Below are positions 8,728 through 19,524 of a DNA stretch of 64,000 nt, one piece after another. Origin of the DNA: Bradyrhizobium sp. 164 (GTDB lineage: Bacteria; Pseudomonadota; Alphaproteobacteria; Rhizobiales; Xanthobacteraceae). The stretch is taken from assembly GCF_023073715.1 (NCBI RefSeq), contig NZ_JADPKA010000066.1:1-64000 (forward strand), in the 5' to 3' direction. The notes under the pieces are model-generated. The model saw nothing but the letters and a program-made list of their open reading frames with translations, made no database searches and was not told the DNA's origin. A program made the position numbers and the translations under genes. Positions within the stretch are counted from its first letter, which is position 1; each line of letters opens with the position of its first letter.

Positions 8728-9117
8728 TCAGGAACCTGCCGCGTCGAGCTCGTTGAAGGCCTCGCGCGCGTTGCGAAAGGCGTCGATACCTGCGGGCACG
8801 CCGCAATAGACTGCGACCTGGAGCAGGATCTCCTTGATCTCCTCCTTGGTCAGCCCGTTCTTCAGCGCGCCCTTAACGTGCAGCTTCAGCTCGTGCGGGC
8901 GGTTCAGTGCGCCGAGCATCGCCAAATTGACGATCGAGCGCGTGCGCCGGTCGACGCCAGGCCGCGTCCACAAGGCACCCCAGCAGAACTCGGTCGACCA
9001 TTCCGCCATCGTGCGCGTAAACTCGTCAGCCCCCGCAATCGATTTGTTGACGTAGTCCTCGCCGAGCACCTCTTTGCGGACCTTGAGTCCCTTTTCGAAC
9101 AGTTCGGTCTTGCTCAT
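8728..9117 (-). CDS. Carboxymuconolactone decarboxylase (CMD) family protein, copy 1
   Basis: A 129-aa all-helical CMD protein, close to PcaC length. The core LNRPHELKLHVKGALKNG and the end VYCGVPAGIDAF are standard family blocks. The ATG at 9117 follows AAGGGACG; upstream in-frame codons overlap the MmgE end and are not CMD-like. CMD proteins of this type decarboxylate gamma-carboxymuconolactone or related enol-lactones. A second, clearly related copy lies at 19129-19509 in the divergent arm. The neighbouring lactonase and MmgE genes support a lactone-forming pathway. Confidence 0.88.
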   Translation of the reverse strand: MSKTELFEKGLKVRKEVLGEDYVNKSIAGADEFTRTMAEWSTEFCWGALWTRPGVDRRTRSIVNLAMLGALNRPHELKLHVKGALKNGLTKEEIKEILLQVAVYCGVPAGIDAFRNAREAFNELDAAGS

Positions 9118-9145
9118 GATCGTCCCTTTCTGGTCTTGAGAAGGT

Positions 9146-10531
9146 CTAGTTGGAAGTTGTTTGGCGGTTCGCCGGCGGCGGACGCAGCGATTGCAGGAGC
9201 TTACCGACGTCATCGACCGCATCGAGCCGCCAGACAGCGTCGATGACGCGGTCCGCATCCCAATCGCTTCGACCAGTCCGTACGCCTTCGCGCAGCTTCT
9301 CTTCGATGTCGCGGTCAGACAGCGGCGCAGCCTGGCTGCCGCGCGGCGACGTCACGGTCTCCATGAGCACCTCACCGGACGAGAGGCGCAATGCGACGCG
9401 CGCAGCGCCGTCCGGCATCTGAGCATCGAGCTCCGCCCTGACCTTCTCCCGCATTCGCACGATATCGGGCCGAATCACGGTCTCCTGCACGAACTCGGTC
9501 ACGCCCGCCGTGCCGAGCAGCAGTCCGCAGGCGACGCAATGATGGATGCTGACGCGCGCATCACGCTCGTTCATGACGGGGCGATCGCCGCGCGCAAGCA
9601 GCAGCGCCGAGCCCTGCACCGTCACGGACTCGATCTGATCGACGTTGCGGCCGATCCGCTCACGCAACATGAGGCAGGCATCGATGACCGAATGGAACAC
9701 GATGCCGGCCGGATAGGGCTTGTAGGTGTTTTTTGCGATCTCCCAGGTCCTGCCGAGGCCATCGAGCAAACGAGCAAGATCCGGCGCGTCGCCCATGGTG
9801 CGCGCCCAGCCGAGCGGACCTTCGATGGCGCGCGGCGCGGCCTCATAGCCCTCTCGTGCTAGCAGAGCGGCGAACAACCCGTTGCGCGCCGCATTGCCGA
9901 CGCTGACATTCTTGGCGGCGCTCGGCAGGTTCTCGACATTGCCGGCCGACTGGCTCGCCGCAACTCCGATCGCGTTCGCAATAGCTTCCGCAGGCAGGCC
10001 CAACAGCTTCGCACAGGCTGCGGCAGCACCAAAGATTCCGCAGGTGGAGGTGATGTGCCAGCCGCGCGCGTAATGGTGCGGCGAGACCGAACTGCCGATG
10101 CGGCATTCCACGTCGACGCCCAGAATGAACGCGGTCAACACCGCGCGCCCCGGCTGTTTTTGCGTCTCCGCAAGCGCGAATATGGCAGCAGCCACCGGCG
10201 CTGCCGGATGAATGATCGTCTCGGGATGGGTGTCGTCGAAATCGAGCAGATTGGCCGAGATGGCGTTGAGAAACGATGCGCATAGCGCGTCCATCTGCTC
10301 GGAGTGACCGATGACCGTCGATGTCCCCGCGCCGCTGAATGGCGACAAGGCCCGCATCGCGGCGACGACCACCGGATCGCGCGCGGAGCCGAGCGCGGTC
10401 GCAAAGAAATTGAGGATCGAGCGCCTCGCCTCGACGCTCTGCACCTGCACGTCCGCCCATGACGAGGCCGCGACGAAATCGGCGAGCGTCCTGCTCACAC
10501 TCGGAATTGGATCTTGCGGCACGCGGAGCAT
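9146..10531 (-). CDS. MmgE/PrpD family protein, copy 1
   Basis: A 461-aa protein of the 2-methylcitrate dehydratase/cis-aconitate decarboxylase/itaconate superfamily, full length for the family. It shows the helical N-terminal domain (about 1-260, with DFDDTHPETIIHPAAPV) and the alpha/beta lid (about 270-420, with KPYPAGIVFHSVIDA). Members dehydrate, isomerise or decarboxylate tricarboxylic and related acids. It is the promoter-proximal gene of the leftward operon, facing the beta-hydroxyacid dehydrogenase gene. A distant paralogue occurs at 11675-13069. Substrate not determinable. Confidence 0.88.
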   Translation of the reverse strand: MLRVPQDPIPSVSRTLADFVAASSWADVQVQSVEARRSILNFFATALGSARDPVVVAAMRALSPFSGAGTSTVIGHSEQMDALCASFLNAISANLLDFDDTHPETIIHPAAPVAAAIFALAETQKQPGRAVLTAFILGVDVECRIGSSVSPHHYARGWHITSTCGIFGAAAACAKLLGLPAEAIANAIGVAASQSAGNVENLPSAAKNVSVGNAARNGLFAALLAREGYEAAPRAIEGPLGWARTMGDAPDLARLLDGLGRTWEIAKNTYKPYPAGIVFHSVIDACLMLRERIGRNVDQIESVTVQGSALLLARGDRPVMNERDARVSIHHCVACGLLLGTAGVTEFVQETVIRPDIVRMREKVRAELDAQMPDGAARVALRLSSGEVLMETVTSPRGSQAAPLSDRDIEEKLREGVRTGRSDWDADRVIDAVWRLDAVDDVGKLLQSLRPPPANRQTTSN

Positions 10532-10745
10532 CTTCCTCGTTTTGTTCGGACCTTATGCCGATCCGCGGCAAACTGTCGACCCCAAAATGTTATGCTTGAC
10601 AGCTTGTCTGACAATCATAACAATCCCGGCCGCTGGCGCGGGATCCCGCCACCACAACGACGGCCGGGTCGGCCAGCCGGCGACAACGATTTGACAACGA
10701 AATCAAGAAGGCGCGCCCGTGACGGGATCGCGCGACAGGGAGTGA
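10532..10745. promoter_or_regulatory. Divergent promoter region with GntR-type operator TTGTCTGACAA
   Basis: This 214-bp spacer separates two outward-facing catabolic operons. It holds the perfect odd-centred palindrome TTGTC-T-GACAA at 10604-10614, the form favoured by FCD-type GntR regulators, directly next to a TTGACA -35-like hexamer at 10596-10601. Two further half-sites GACAACGA occur at 10682 and 10693, exactly 11 bp apart. The arrangement suggests one regulator, probably the intact GntR at 21081-21797, controlling both directions. Promoter assignments are inference. Confidence 0.5.
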
Positions 10746-11642
10746 ATGATGGCGGGAGAAACGCTCGGCGTGATCGGCACGGGCCGCATGGGCGGCCCCA
10801 TGGCGGGACGATTGATGGACGCGGGCTATTCGCTCGTCGTCTACGACACGCAGGCCGAGGCCACCCAACCGCTGGTCAAGCGCGGCGCGCTGCTCGGCAA
10901 ATCGCCGGCGGACGTCGCCTCGCGCGCCGACATCGTGCTCGCGAGCCTGCCGACGCCCGACACCCTCAAGGCGGTCACGCTCGGCCAGGACGGCATCAGC
11001 AGCGGCAACCGCGCCAAGATCGTCGTTGATCTGTCGACCTCCGGGCCCGGCGCGGCCAAGCTCGTCGCGGAAGGCCTGAAAGCCCAGGGCATGACGCTGG
11101 TCGATGCGCCCGTGAGCGGCGGCATCAGGGGCGCGGTCAACGGCACGCTGGCCGTGATGGTCTCCTGCCCGCAGCCCACGTACGAGACCGTGCAGCCGAT
11201 CCTGAAGAATTTCGGCAAGCTGTTCTACACCGGCGACAAGCCGGGCGTGGCGCAGACGGCCAAGCTCGCCAACAATTTGATGGCGGCCGCCGCGCTCGTG
11301 ATCACCTCGGAGGCCGTCGCCATGGGCGTCAAGGGCGGCGTCAACGCAAAGGTGCTGATCGACATCATCAATGCCAGCAGCGGCCGCAACAGCGCCTCGG
11401 AAGACAAATTCCCCCGCGCAGTGCTGCCCGGCACCTTCGACTTCGGCTTCACCACCGGCCTCTCCTACAAGGACGTCCGTCTCTGCGTGGACGAGGCCGA
11501 GGCCATGGGCGTGCCGATGGTGTGCGGCGCGGTGGTGCGGCAGATGCTCGCGATCACCAACGCCAAATTTGGCGCCTCGTCCGACTTCACCTCGATCGCA
11601 AAAGTGCTCGAGGAGTGGGCCGGGGTGGAAATGCGCGGCTGA
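10746..11642 (+). CDS. NAD(P)-dependent beta-hydroxyacid dehydrogenase (3-hydroxyisobutyrate dehydrogenase-like)
   Basis: A 298-aa oxidoreductase with the Rossmann motif GVIGTGRMGGPMAGRL at the N-terminus, the substrate motif DAPVSGG (about 118-124) and the catalytic lysine in AKLANNLM. The length and two-domain layout match 3-hydroxyisobutyrate/tartronate semialdehyde reductases. Two adjacent ATGs (10746, 10749) are possible starts. It is the first gene of the rightward operon and likely oxidises a beta-hydroxy acid, or reduces a semialdehyde, made in this pathway. Confidence 0.9.
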   Translation: MMAGETLGVIGTGRMGGPMAGRLMDAGYSLVVYDTQAEATQPLVKRGALLGKSPADVASRADIVLASLPTPDTLKAVTLGQDGISSGNRAKIVVDLSTSGPGAAKLVAEGLKAQGMTLVDAPVSGGIRGAVNGTLAVMVSCPQPTYETVQPILKNFGKLFYTGDKPGVAQTAKLANNLMAAAALVITSEAVAMGVKGGVNAKVLIDIINASSGRNSASEDKFPRAVLPGTFDFGFTTGLSYKDVRLCVDEAEAMGVPMVCGAVVRQMLAITNAKFGASSDFTSIAKVLEEWAGVEMRG

Positions 11643-11674
11643 TCGCGCAAACCAGTCAGGGAGAGAAGCCCGCG

Positions 11675-13069
11675 ATGACGATCGGCCCGATGGGATCAGG
11701 CGAAGTACCGCTTGCGCGCCGGATGGCGCGGAGCGCGCTTGCCGTCGATCTCGGCGATTTCGGATCGGACGTCGTCGCCAAGGCAAAGCTCTGCCTGCTC
11801 GACTTCCTGTCCTGTGCCTTCGAGGCCGGCCAGCATCCCTGGAGCCGTCAGGCCGTTGCGATCGCGCATGGCGGCGGCGGCGCGACCATCATCGGCACCT
11901 CGCAGCTCTCCTCGCCGGCCGACGCCGCCTTCGCCAATGCCGTGATGGGGCACGGCCTGGTGCGCGAAGACATGCATGCCGCCAGCATCGCACACCACGG
12001 CGTCGTGATCTGGCCGGCCCTGCTTGCACTCTCTGAGCAGGAGCCGCTGCACGGCGCCAAGCTGCTCGCTGCTGCCATCATCGGCTACGAGACCGGCGCG
12101 CGGATCGGCCGCACGCTGCTGACCTCCGACCTCGCGCGTCTCTACCGCCCGACCGGGCTCGTGGCCCCTCTGGGTGCGGCGCTCGCGGGAAGCTTTGCGC
12201 TTGGGCTGTCCGAGGACCAGGCGACCAGCGCCATCGCGATCGCGGCCAACACGTCAGGCGGGCTCAACGAATGGCCGCATGCCGGCGGCTCGGACATGTA
12301 TTTCCATCCCGGCTTTGCCGCCAGCAACGCGATTAGGGCCATCGGCCTTGCCGCCGCCGGCGCATTCGGCTCGGAGACGATCATCGAAGGCGAAGCCGGC
12401 CTGTTCGCCGCCTACCGCCGCGAGGCCGCGCCGGACAGCATCGCGCTGTTCCCCAACGGCGCGTGCGAGATCATGGCCGTCTACAACAAGCCGGTACCCG
12501 CCTGCAATTTCGCCCAGACCGCCGCGCAAGCCGCGCTTCGCGTCTCGCACGAGCTCGCCAACCCCCAAGAGATCGACCGTGTCGTCATCCGCGCGCCCGA
12601 TGCCGCCGTTCGCTACCCCGGCTGCGATTCGATGGGGCCCTACCGCAACGCGCTGCAGGCCAAGATGAGCATTCCCTTCAGCGTCGCGGCGACGCTCGCG
12701 CGAGGCGAGATCGAGGAGGAGAATTACTCTGAGCTCGACGATGCCGAGATCATCCGTCTCGTCGCGATCACCGATCTGAAGGCCGATCCCGGATTCACTG
12801 CCGCCTTCCCCGGCAAGCAGGGCGCGGACGTGACCGTGCATCTGCGCAGCGGCCGGACGATCCGGCACGCTTTGCCCGACGTCATCGCCGCAATGCCATC
12901 GGGCATTCGCGCGCGCTTTCGCGCCGCCGCTGCCTCTGTGCTCGGCGAAGATCGCGCGCACCGGCTCGAGCAACTCATCGACGAATGCGAACAGCTCGGC
13001 GATGCCGGCGTCATCGCCGCGCACTGCCGCCTGACCGCAACGGAACGGACTTTACGATCGGCATCTTAA
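11675..13069 (+). CDS. MmgE/PrpD family protein, copy 2
   Basis: A 464-aa protein of the same superfamily as the product of 9146-10531, but divergent. The frame is open upstream into the dehydrogenase gene, yet family similarity starts at the ATG at 11675, which follows GGGAGAGA. Visible blocks include VMGHGLVREDMHAASIAHHGVV (conserved His region) and NKPVPACNFAQTAAQA in the lid domain. It probably catalyses a dehydration or isomerisation. Two MmgE/PrpD members in facing operons suggest two such steps or stereospecific variants of one. Confidence 0.87.
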   Translation: MTIGPMGSGEVPLARRMARSALAVDLGDFGSDVVAKAKLCLLDFLSCAFEAGQHPWSRQAVAIAHGGGGATIIGTSQLSSPADAAFANAVMGHGLVREDMHAASIAHHGVVIWPALLALSEQEPLHGAKLLAAAIIGYETGARIGRTLLTSDLARLYRPTGLVAPLGAALAGSFALGLSEDQATSAIAIAANTSGGLNEWPHAGGSDMYFHPGFAASNAIRAIGLAAAGAFGSETIIEGEAGLFAAYRREAAPDSIALFPNGACEIMAVYNKPVPACNFAQTAAQAALRVSHELANPQEIDRVVIRAPDAAVRYPGCDSMGPYRNALQAKMSIPFSVAATLARGEIEEENYSELDDAEIIRLVAITDLKADPGFTAAFPGKQGADVTVHLRSGRTIRHALPDVIAAMPSGIRARFRAAAASVLGEDRAHRLEQLIDECEQLGDAGVIAAHCRLTATERTLRSAS

Positions 13070-13149
13070 GAAGTGCCGGAGAGGAAGGGGGGAAACATGG
13101 TCGGCCGGGACGCCAGTCTAGCATCGTCTGCAGCGCGGAGACGTGGCTG

Positions 13150-14085
13150 ATGGAAGCATTTCTGCAAGCGCTCGCCGCGGGCCTGCTGATTGGTGCCGTC
13201 TACGGGCTGATGTGCGTCGGGCTCGGCCTGATCTTCGGCGTCATGCGCGTCATCAACTTCGCCCACGGCGATTTCATGATGCTCGGCATGTACACCGCCT
13301 TCTATCTGTTCACCGCCGCCGGCGTGCAGGCGATGTTCGGCAATACGGTCGGGCCGTTCATCTCGATCCTGTTGGCCGGACCCGTACTCGCTGTATTCGG
13401 CTATTTCGTCCATCGCACGCTGATCTCGCACGTCTCGGGGACGCGCATCGCCTCGCTGGAGGGCGAGGGCCACTACGCCCAGCTCATCCTGACGCTCGGT
13501 ATCGCGTTGATCCTGCAAAACGGCGGCCTCATTGTCTTCGGCTCGGTACTGGCTTCGATCCGCACGCCGCTATCGAGCTCGGCCTGGGAGCTCGTTCCGT
13601 TCTTCGACATCAGCATCTTCCTCAACAAGGCGCGCAGCATCGACGCGATCGTCTCGCTCGCGATCATGATCCTGCTGTCGCTGCTGATCACGCGGACCCG
13701 GATCGGCAAGTCGCTCCGCGCCGCTGCAGATAATCCGACCGCGGCGACCTATATGGGCATCGACGTCGACCGCGCGCACCGCACCGCCTTCGCGCTCGGT
13801 TGCGGCATCACCGCGATCGCCGGCGGCCTGCTCGCCACCAACTACCCGTTCCATCCCTTCGTCGGCCTCGAATACGTCATCGTCATGTATGCCGGCGTCG
13901 TGCTCGGCGGCATGGGCAGCATCATCGGCGCCTTCTGGGGCGGCATGACGATTGGTCTCGTGCAGCAGATGTCGACCCTGATCCTGCCGACGCAGTTGCA
14001 AAACGCCGCGATCTTCGCCGTCTTCCTCCTCATCATCTTCTTCCGTCCGCAAGGCTTCTTCGGGCGCATGGTCGAGAGGACGTGA
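13150..14085 (+). CDS. livH: Branched-chain-type ABC transporter permease (LivH)
   Basis: A 311-aa inner-membrane permease with about eight hydrophobic helices and the LivH hallmark INFAHGDFMMLGMY near the N-terminus. The ATG at 13150 was chosen because similarity begins there; upstream in-frame sequence is spacer. It pairs with the LivM domain of the next gene, whose start lies 2 bp after this stop. Liv systems in this group often carry aromatic or other organic acids instead of amino acids. Confidence 0.92.
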   Translation: MEAFLQALAAGLLIGAVYGLMCVGLGLIFGVMRVINFAHGDFMMLGMYTAFYLFTAAGVQAMFGNTVGPFISILLAGPVLAVFGYFVHRTLISHVSGTRIASLEGEGHYAQLILTLGIALILQNGGLIVFGSVLASIRTPLSSSAWELVPFFDISIFLNKARSIDAIVSLAIMILLSLLITRTRIGKSLRAAADNPTAATYMGIDVDRAHRTAFALGCGITAIAGGLLATNYPFHPFVGLEYVIVMYAGVVLGGMGSIIGAFWGGMTIGLVQQMSTLILPTQLQNAAIFAVFLLIIFFRPQGFFGRMVERT

Positions 14086-14087
14086 CC

Positions 14088-15846
<1,759 letters not shown>

Positions 15847-15860
<14 letters not shown>

Positions 15861-16554
15861 GGGATTGAGCGCGGGCTATTCGGCCAAGCCCGTCCTGAAC
15901 GATGTCTCGATCAATGTCGGCGCGGGCCAGTTCGTCGCGATCGTCGGACCCAACGGCGCCGGCAAGACCACGCTGTTCAAGACGATCTCCGGCATCGTCA
16001 AGCCCAGCGGCGGCGCGATCACGTTCGACGGCGTCGATCTGCTCGCGGTGCCGCCGCCGCAGCGCGCCCATCTCGGCATCGCCCACGTCCCGGAGGGACG
16101 CCAGGTCTTCCCGTCACTGACCGTGATGGAGAATCTGGAAATGGGCGCGATCACTGAAAGCGGCCGGCGGGACTGGCAAGCCAATATCGAGCGCATCTTC
16201 GAATGGCTGCCGGTGCTGAAGGAGCGCCGCGGTCAGTTCGCGGGCACGATGTCCGGCGGCCAGCAGCAGATGCTCGCGATCGGCCGCGGCCTCGCCTCCT
16301 CCCCGAAGCTGCTGATGCTGGACGAGCCCTCGATGGGGCTCGCGCCCTCGACCGCGGACTTCATCTTCGAGCGGCTGATCGAGATCCGGCGCCAGTCCGG
16401 GCTGACCATGCTGCTGGTCGAGCAGCGCGTCGCGGAAGCGCTGGAATCGGCCGACCACGGCTATGTCCTCGAAGCCGGACACGTCGTGCTCGAAGGCAAC
16501 AACGCCACGCTGCGCGCCGACGACCGCGTGCGCAAGGCCTATCTCGGCATGTGA
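15847..16554 (+). CDS. livF: Branched-chain-type ABC transporter ATPase (LivF)
   Basis: A 235-aa nucleotide-binding subunit with Walker A GPNGAGKTT (34-42), the LivF block VPEGRQVFPSLTVMENL, signature MSGGQ (135-139) and Walker B LLMLDE (155-160). Its motifs are canonical, in contrast to the degenerate signature of the fused LivG partner, so the heterodimer may have one fully active and one weaker ATP site. It is translated in overlap with the preceding gene and followed closely by two binding-protein genes. Confidence 0.92.
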
Positions 16555-16589
16555 CCAACACAAAAAACAGAGAGCAGGGAGAAAACAAA

Positions 16590-17825
16590 ATGGACAAGAC
16601 TGCAAAAGGACTAAGTCGCCGCACCGTGCTCTCCGGCGCCGCGGCCGTCGGCCTCGCCGGAGTGGCGCGCGCGCAAGCACCTGGCGAGATCAAGGTCGGA
16701 TTGATCGTGCCGCTGTCGGGCATCTACACCCGCCCCGGCCAGGTGATGAAGATGGGCGCCGAGATGGGCATCGAGCACATCAACGCGCAGGGCGGCATCA
16801 AGGCGCTCGGCGGCGCCAAGCTGAAGCTGGTCGTGATCGACTGCGGCGATACCACCGAGAAGGCCAAGAACGCGGCGCAGCGCATAGTGGCGCAGGAGCC
16901 TGATCTGGTCGCCGCCACCGGCTCCTATCTCTCCTCCTTCACGCTGGCGGTCACCGAGGTGACCGAGCGCGCCGAACTGCCGGTGCTGACGCTGTCCTAT
17001 TCGGACCTGCTGACCGACCGCGGCTTCAAGTACATTTTCCAGACCGCTGCGACCGCGAGCCGCCAGTCCGAGCTCGGTCTGCCGACGCTGATGAAGCTCG
17101 CCGAGAACGCCTCGGGCAAGAAGCCGAAGACCGTGGCGATGTTGATGGACAACACCGCAACCTCGGTCGCCACCGCCAAGGCGCTCAAGGAGAAGCTGTT
17201 CGCGCAGGAAGGCCTCCAGCTTGTGGTCGAGGAAGTCTGGACCCCGCCGCTATCGGATGCGACGCCGCTGATCCAGAAAGTGCGCTCGGCCAAGCCCGAT
17301 CTGCTGCTGTTCATGCCGAATGCGGTGTCGGACGCCAAGCTTGGTCTCGAGAAGATCAGCGAGTTCGGCCTCGGCCAGGGCAAGATCCCGACCGTGTCCT
17401 TCAGCATCACCATCGCCGAGCCCGACATGCTGCAGAGTGTCAGCCCGGAGACCGTGCAGGGCATCATGACCATCGTCGCCAATTGGGGCTCGAAGGGCCA
17501 CGAGGCGCTGATCGCCGAGCTCAAGGCCAAATACAAGGAGCCCTGGATGACGCAGAACGTCATCTCGACCTATGGCGACATGTGGCTGATGAAGGAAGCG
17601 CTGGAGAAGGCTGGCAAGGCCGATCGCAACGCGGTCGCGCAGGCCTTCCGCACCATGGATGCCGGACCCTCGAAATATTATCCGGGCGGCCAGCTCAAAT
17701 TCGACGAGAAGGGCCGCAGGGTCGACGCCGGCGTCGTGATCGTGCAGTGGCAGTCGGGCGCGCCAGTCACCGTTTATCCGCCCGAGCTCGCGCAGGCCCA
17801 GCCGTTCTGGCCGAAGAAACCGTAA
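16590..17825 (+). CDS. Liv-type ABC transporter substrate-binding protein, tandem copy 1
   Basis: A 411-aa periplasmic binding protein (type I fold, Peripla_BP_6) starting at 16590 after AGGGAGA. The N-terminus has a twin-arginine-like signal (SRRTVLSGAAAVG) with cleavage near ARA|QAPGE. The mature part begins IKVGLIVPLSGIY, the standard first strand. It is followed 34 bp later by a close paralogue. Both likely serve the LivH/LivMG/LivF transporter, perhaps with different ligand ranges. Confidence 0.9.
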   Translation: MDKTAKGLSRRTVLSGAAAVGLAGVARAQAPGEIKVGLIVPLSGIYTRPGQVMKMGAEMGIEHINAQGGIKALGGAKLKLVVIDCGDTTEKAKNAAQRIVAQEPDLVAATGSYLSSFTLAVTEVTERAELPVLTLSYSDLLTDRGFKYIFQTAATASRQSELGLPTLMKLAENASGKKPKTVAMLMDNTATSVATAKALKEKLFAQEGLQLVVEEVWTPPLSDATPLIQKVRSAKPDLLLFMPNAVSDAKLGLEKISEFGLGQGKIPTVSFSITIAEPDMLQSVSPETVQGIMTIVANWGSKGHEALIAELKAKYKEPWMTQNVISTYGDMWLMKEALEKAGKADRNAVAQAFRTMDAGPSKYYPGGQLKFDEKGRRVDAGVVIVQWQSGAPVTVYPPELAQAQPFWPKKP

Positions 17826-17859
17826 AGCATCGCGCAATTTTTCAGGAAGGAGAATTGTC

Positions 17860-19098
17860 ATGACTGCAAAGAGCAAATTCACGATATCGCGGCGAGCCCT
17901 GCTGGCCGGCGCCTCCGGCACGCTGATCGCATCCCGTGTTGCCTGGGCGCAGCAGCCTGCCGAGGTGAAGGTCGGCCTGCTGGTGCCGATCTCCGGGCTC
18001 TACGCCCGCCCGGGAACAGTGATGCGCGAGGGCGCCGAGATGGCGATCGACCACATCAACGCCCAAGGCGGCGTCAAGGCGCTCGGTGGCGCCAAGCTGA
18101 AGCTCGTGGTGCTCGATTCGGGCGACACCACCGAGAAGGCCAAGAACGCCGCGCAGCGCATGGTGGCGCAGGAGACTGATCTTGTCGCGGCCAGCGGCGC
18201 CTATCTGTCCTCGTTCACGCTCGCGGTCACCGAGGTGACCGAGCGCGCCAACCTGCCGATGCTCACCCTCTCCTACTCGGATCTCATCACCGAGCGCGGC
18301 TTCAAGTACGTGTTCCAGACCGCGGCCACCGCGGGGTCGCAGGCACGGCAAGCGTTGCCCCAGCTCATCAAGCTGGCGGAGACCGCCTCGGGCAAGCGCC
18401 CCAAGACGGTCGCCATCCTCACCGACAACACGGGCGCCTCGATCGCCTCGGCCAAGGCGATGCGCGAGGGCCTGCTGGCGGAGAACCAGCTGCAGCTGAT
18501 CGTCGACGAGACGTTCACGCCGCCGCTGGCGGATGCGACGTCGCTGGTGCAGAAGATCCGTTCGGCCAAGCCCGATCTGCTGTTCTTTCTGCCGACCGTG
18601 ATCTCGGATGCAAAACTGCTGCTCGAGAAGATGAACGAGTTCGGCCTCGGCCAGGGCAAGGTGCCGACGATCTCGTTCGGGATCGCGATCGCCGAGCCCG
18701 ACATGCTGCAGACCGTCAGCGCCGAGCTGCTCCAGGGTGTGTTGACGTGCGTCGCCAGTTGGGGCGCCAAGGGCCATGAGGCCCTCATTGCCGAGTTGAA
18801 GACCCGCTACAAGGAGCCGTGGATGACGCAGAACGCGATCTCCACCTATGGCGACATGTGGGTGATCAAGGACGCGCTGGAGAAGGCCGGCAAGGCCGAT
18901 CGCGTCGCCGTCGGCGAAGCGCTGCGCACCATGGACGGCGGCCCCTCCAAATATTACCCGCTGGGTGAGATCAAGTTCGACGAGAAAGGCCGCCGCATCG
19001 GTGCCGGCATGACCATCGTGCAATGGCAAGCCGGCGTGCCGGTGACGGTTTTCCCACCCGAACTCGCGCTGGCAAAACCGTTCTGGCCGAAGAGCTGA
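17860..19098 (+). CDS. Liv-type ABC transporter substrate-binding protein, tandem copy 2
   Basis: A 412-aa paralogue of the preceding protein, collinear over its whole length with long shared blocks such as KALGGAKLKLVV and TTEKAKNAAQR. It also has a twin-arginine-like signal (SRRALLAGASG) and follows a strong RBS (AGGAAGGAG). Differences cluster in the region after YLSSFTLAVTEVTERA and in the central lobe, where ligand contacts are expected. This looks like gene duplication followed by divergence in specificity. Confidence 0.9.
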   Translation: MTAKSKFTISRRALLAGASGTLIASRVAWAQQPAEVKVGLLVPISGLYARPGTVMREGAEMAIDHINAQGGVKALGGAKLKLVVLDSGDTTEKAKNAAQRMVAQETDLVAASGAYLSSFTLAVTEVTERANLPMLTLSYSDLITERGFKYVFQTAATAGSQARQALPQLIKLAETASGKRPKTVAILTDNTGASIASAKAMREGLLAENQLQLIVDETFTPPLADATSLVQKIRSAKPDLLFFLPTVISDAKLLLEKMNEFGLGQGKVPTISFGIAIAEPDMLQTVSAELLQGVLTCVASWGAKGHEALIAELKTRYKEPWMTQNAISTYGDMWVIKDALEKAGKADRVAVGEALRTMDGGPSKYYPLGEIKFDEKGRRIGAGMTIVQWQAGVPVTVFPPELALAKPFWPKS

Positions 19099-19128
19099 CA
19101 ACGCCTGAACAAGAAAACGGAGACCAAC

Positions 19129-19509
19129 ATGGACAAGGCGACCTACGACCGCGGCCTCGAAATCCGCAAGAGCGTGCTCGGCAACGAGTTCGTCGACAAG
19201 GCGATCGCATCCGCCGACGAGTTCAACCGCCCGATGCAGGACCTCACCACGGAATATTGCTGGGGCTACGTCTGGGGCCGCGAGGGCCTCACACGAAAGA
19301 CCCGTAGCTTCCTCAACCTCGCGATGCTGTGCGCGCTCAATCGCCCGCACGAGCTGAAGACCCATGTCCGCGGCGCGCTCGCCAACGGCGCGACCAAGGA
19401 GGAAATCCGCGAGGTCTTCATGCAGGTCGCGATCTATTGCGGGGTGCCAGCCGGCGTCGACGCCTTCCGCAACGCGAAGGAAGTCTTCGCCGAGCTCGAC
19501 AAGAAGTAA
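19129..19509 (+). CDS. Carboxymuconolactone decarboxylase (CMD) family protein, copy 2
   Basis: A 126-aa protein that is collinear with the CMD protein of the left operon (8728-9117) and shares ALNRPHELK and VAIYCGVPAG(V/I)DAFRNA(K/R)E. The length fits PcaC-like CMD enzymes. It sits between the transporter genes and two SDR genes in the rightward operon. Having one CMD in each arm suggests subunits of a hetero-oligomer or two related decarboxylation or isomerisation steps. Confidence 0.88.
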   Translation: MDKATYDRGLEIRKSVLGNEFVDKAIASADEFNRPMQDLTTEYCWGYVWGREGLTRKTRSFLNLAMLCALNRPHELKTHVRGALANGATKEEIREVFMQVAIYCGVPAGVDAFRNAKEVFAELDKK

Positions 19510-19524
19510 TCGAGTGGGATCGCA

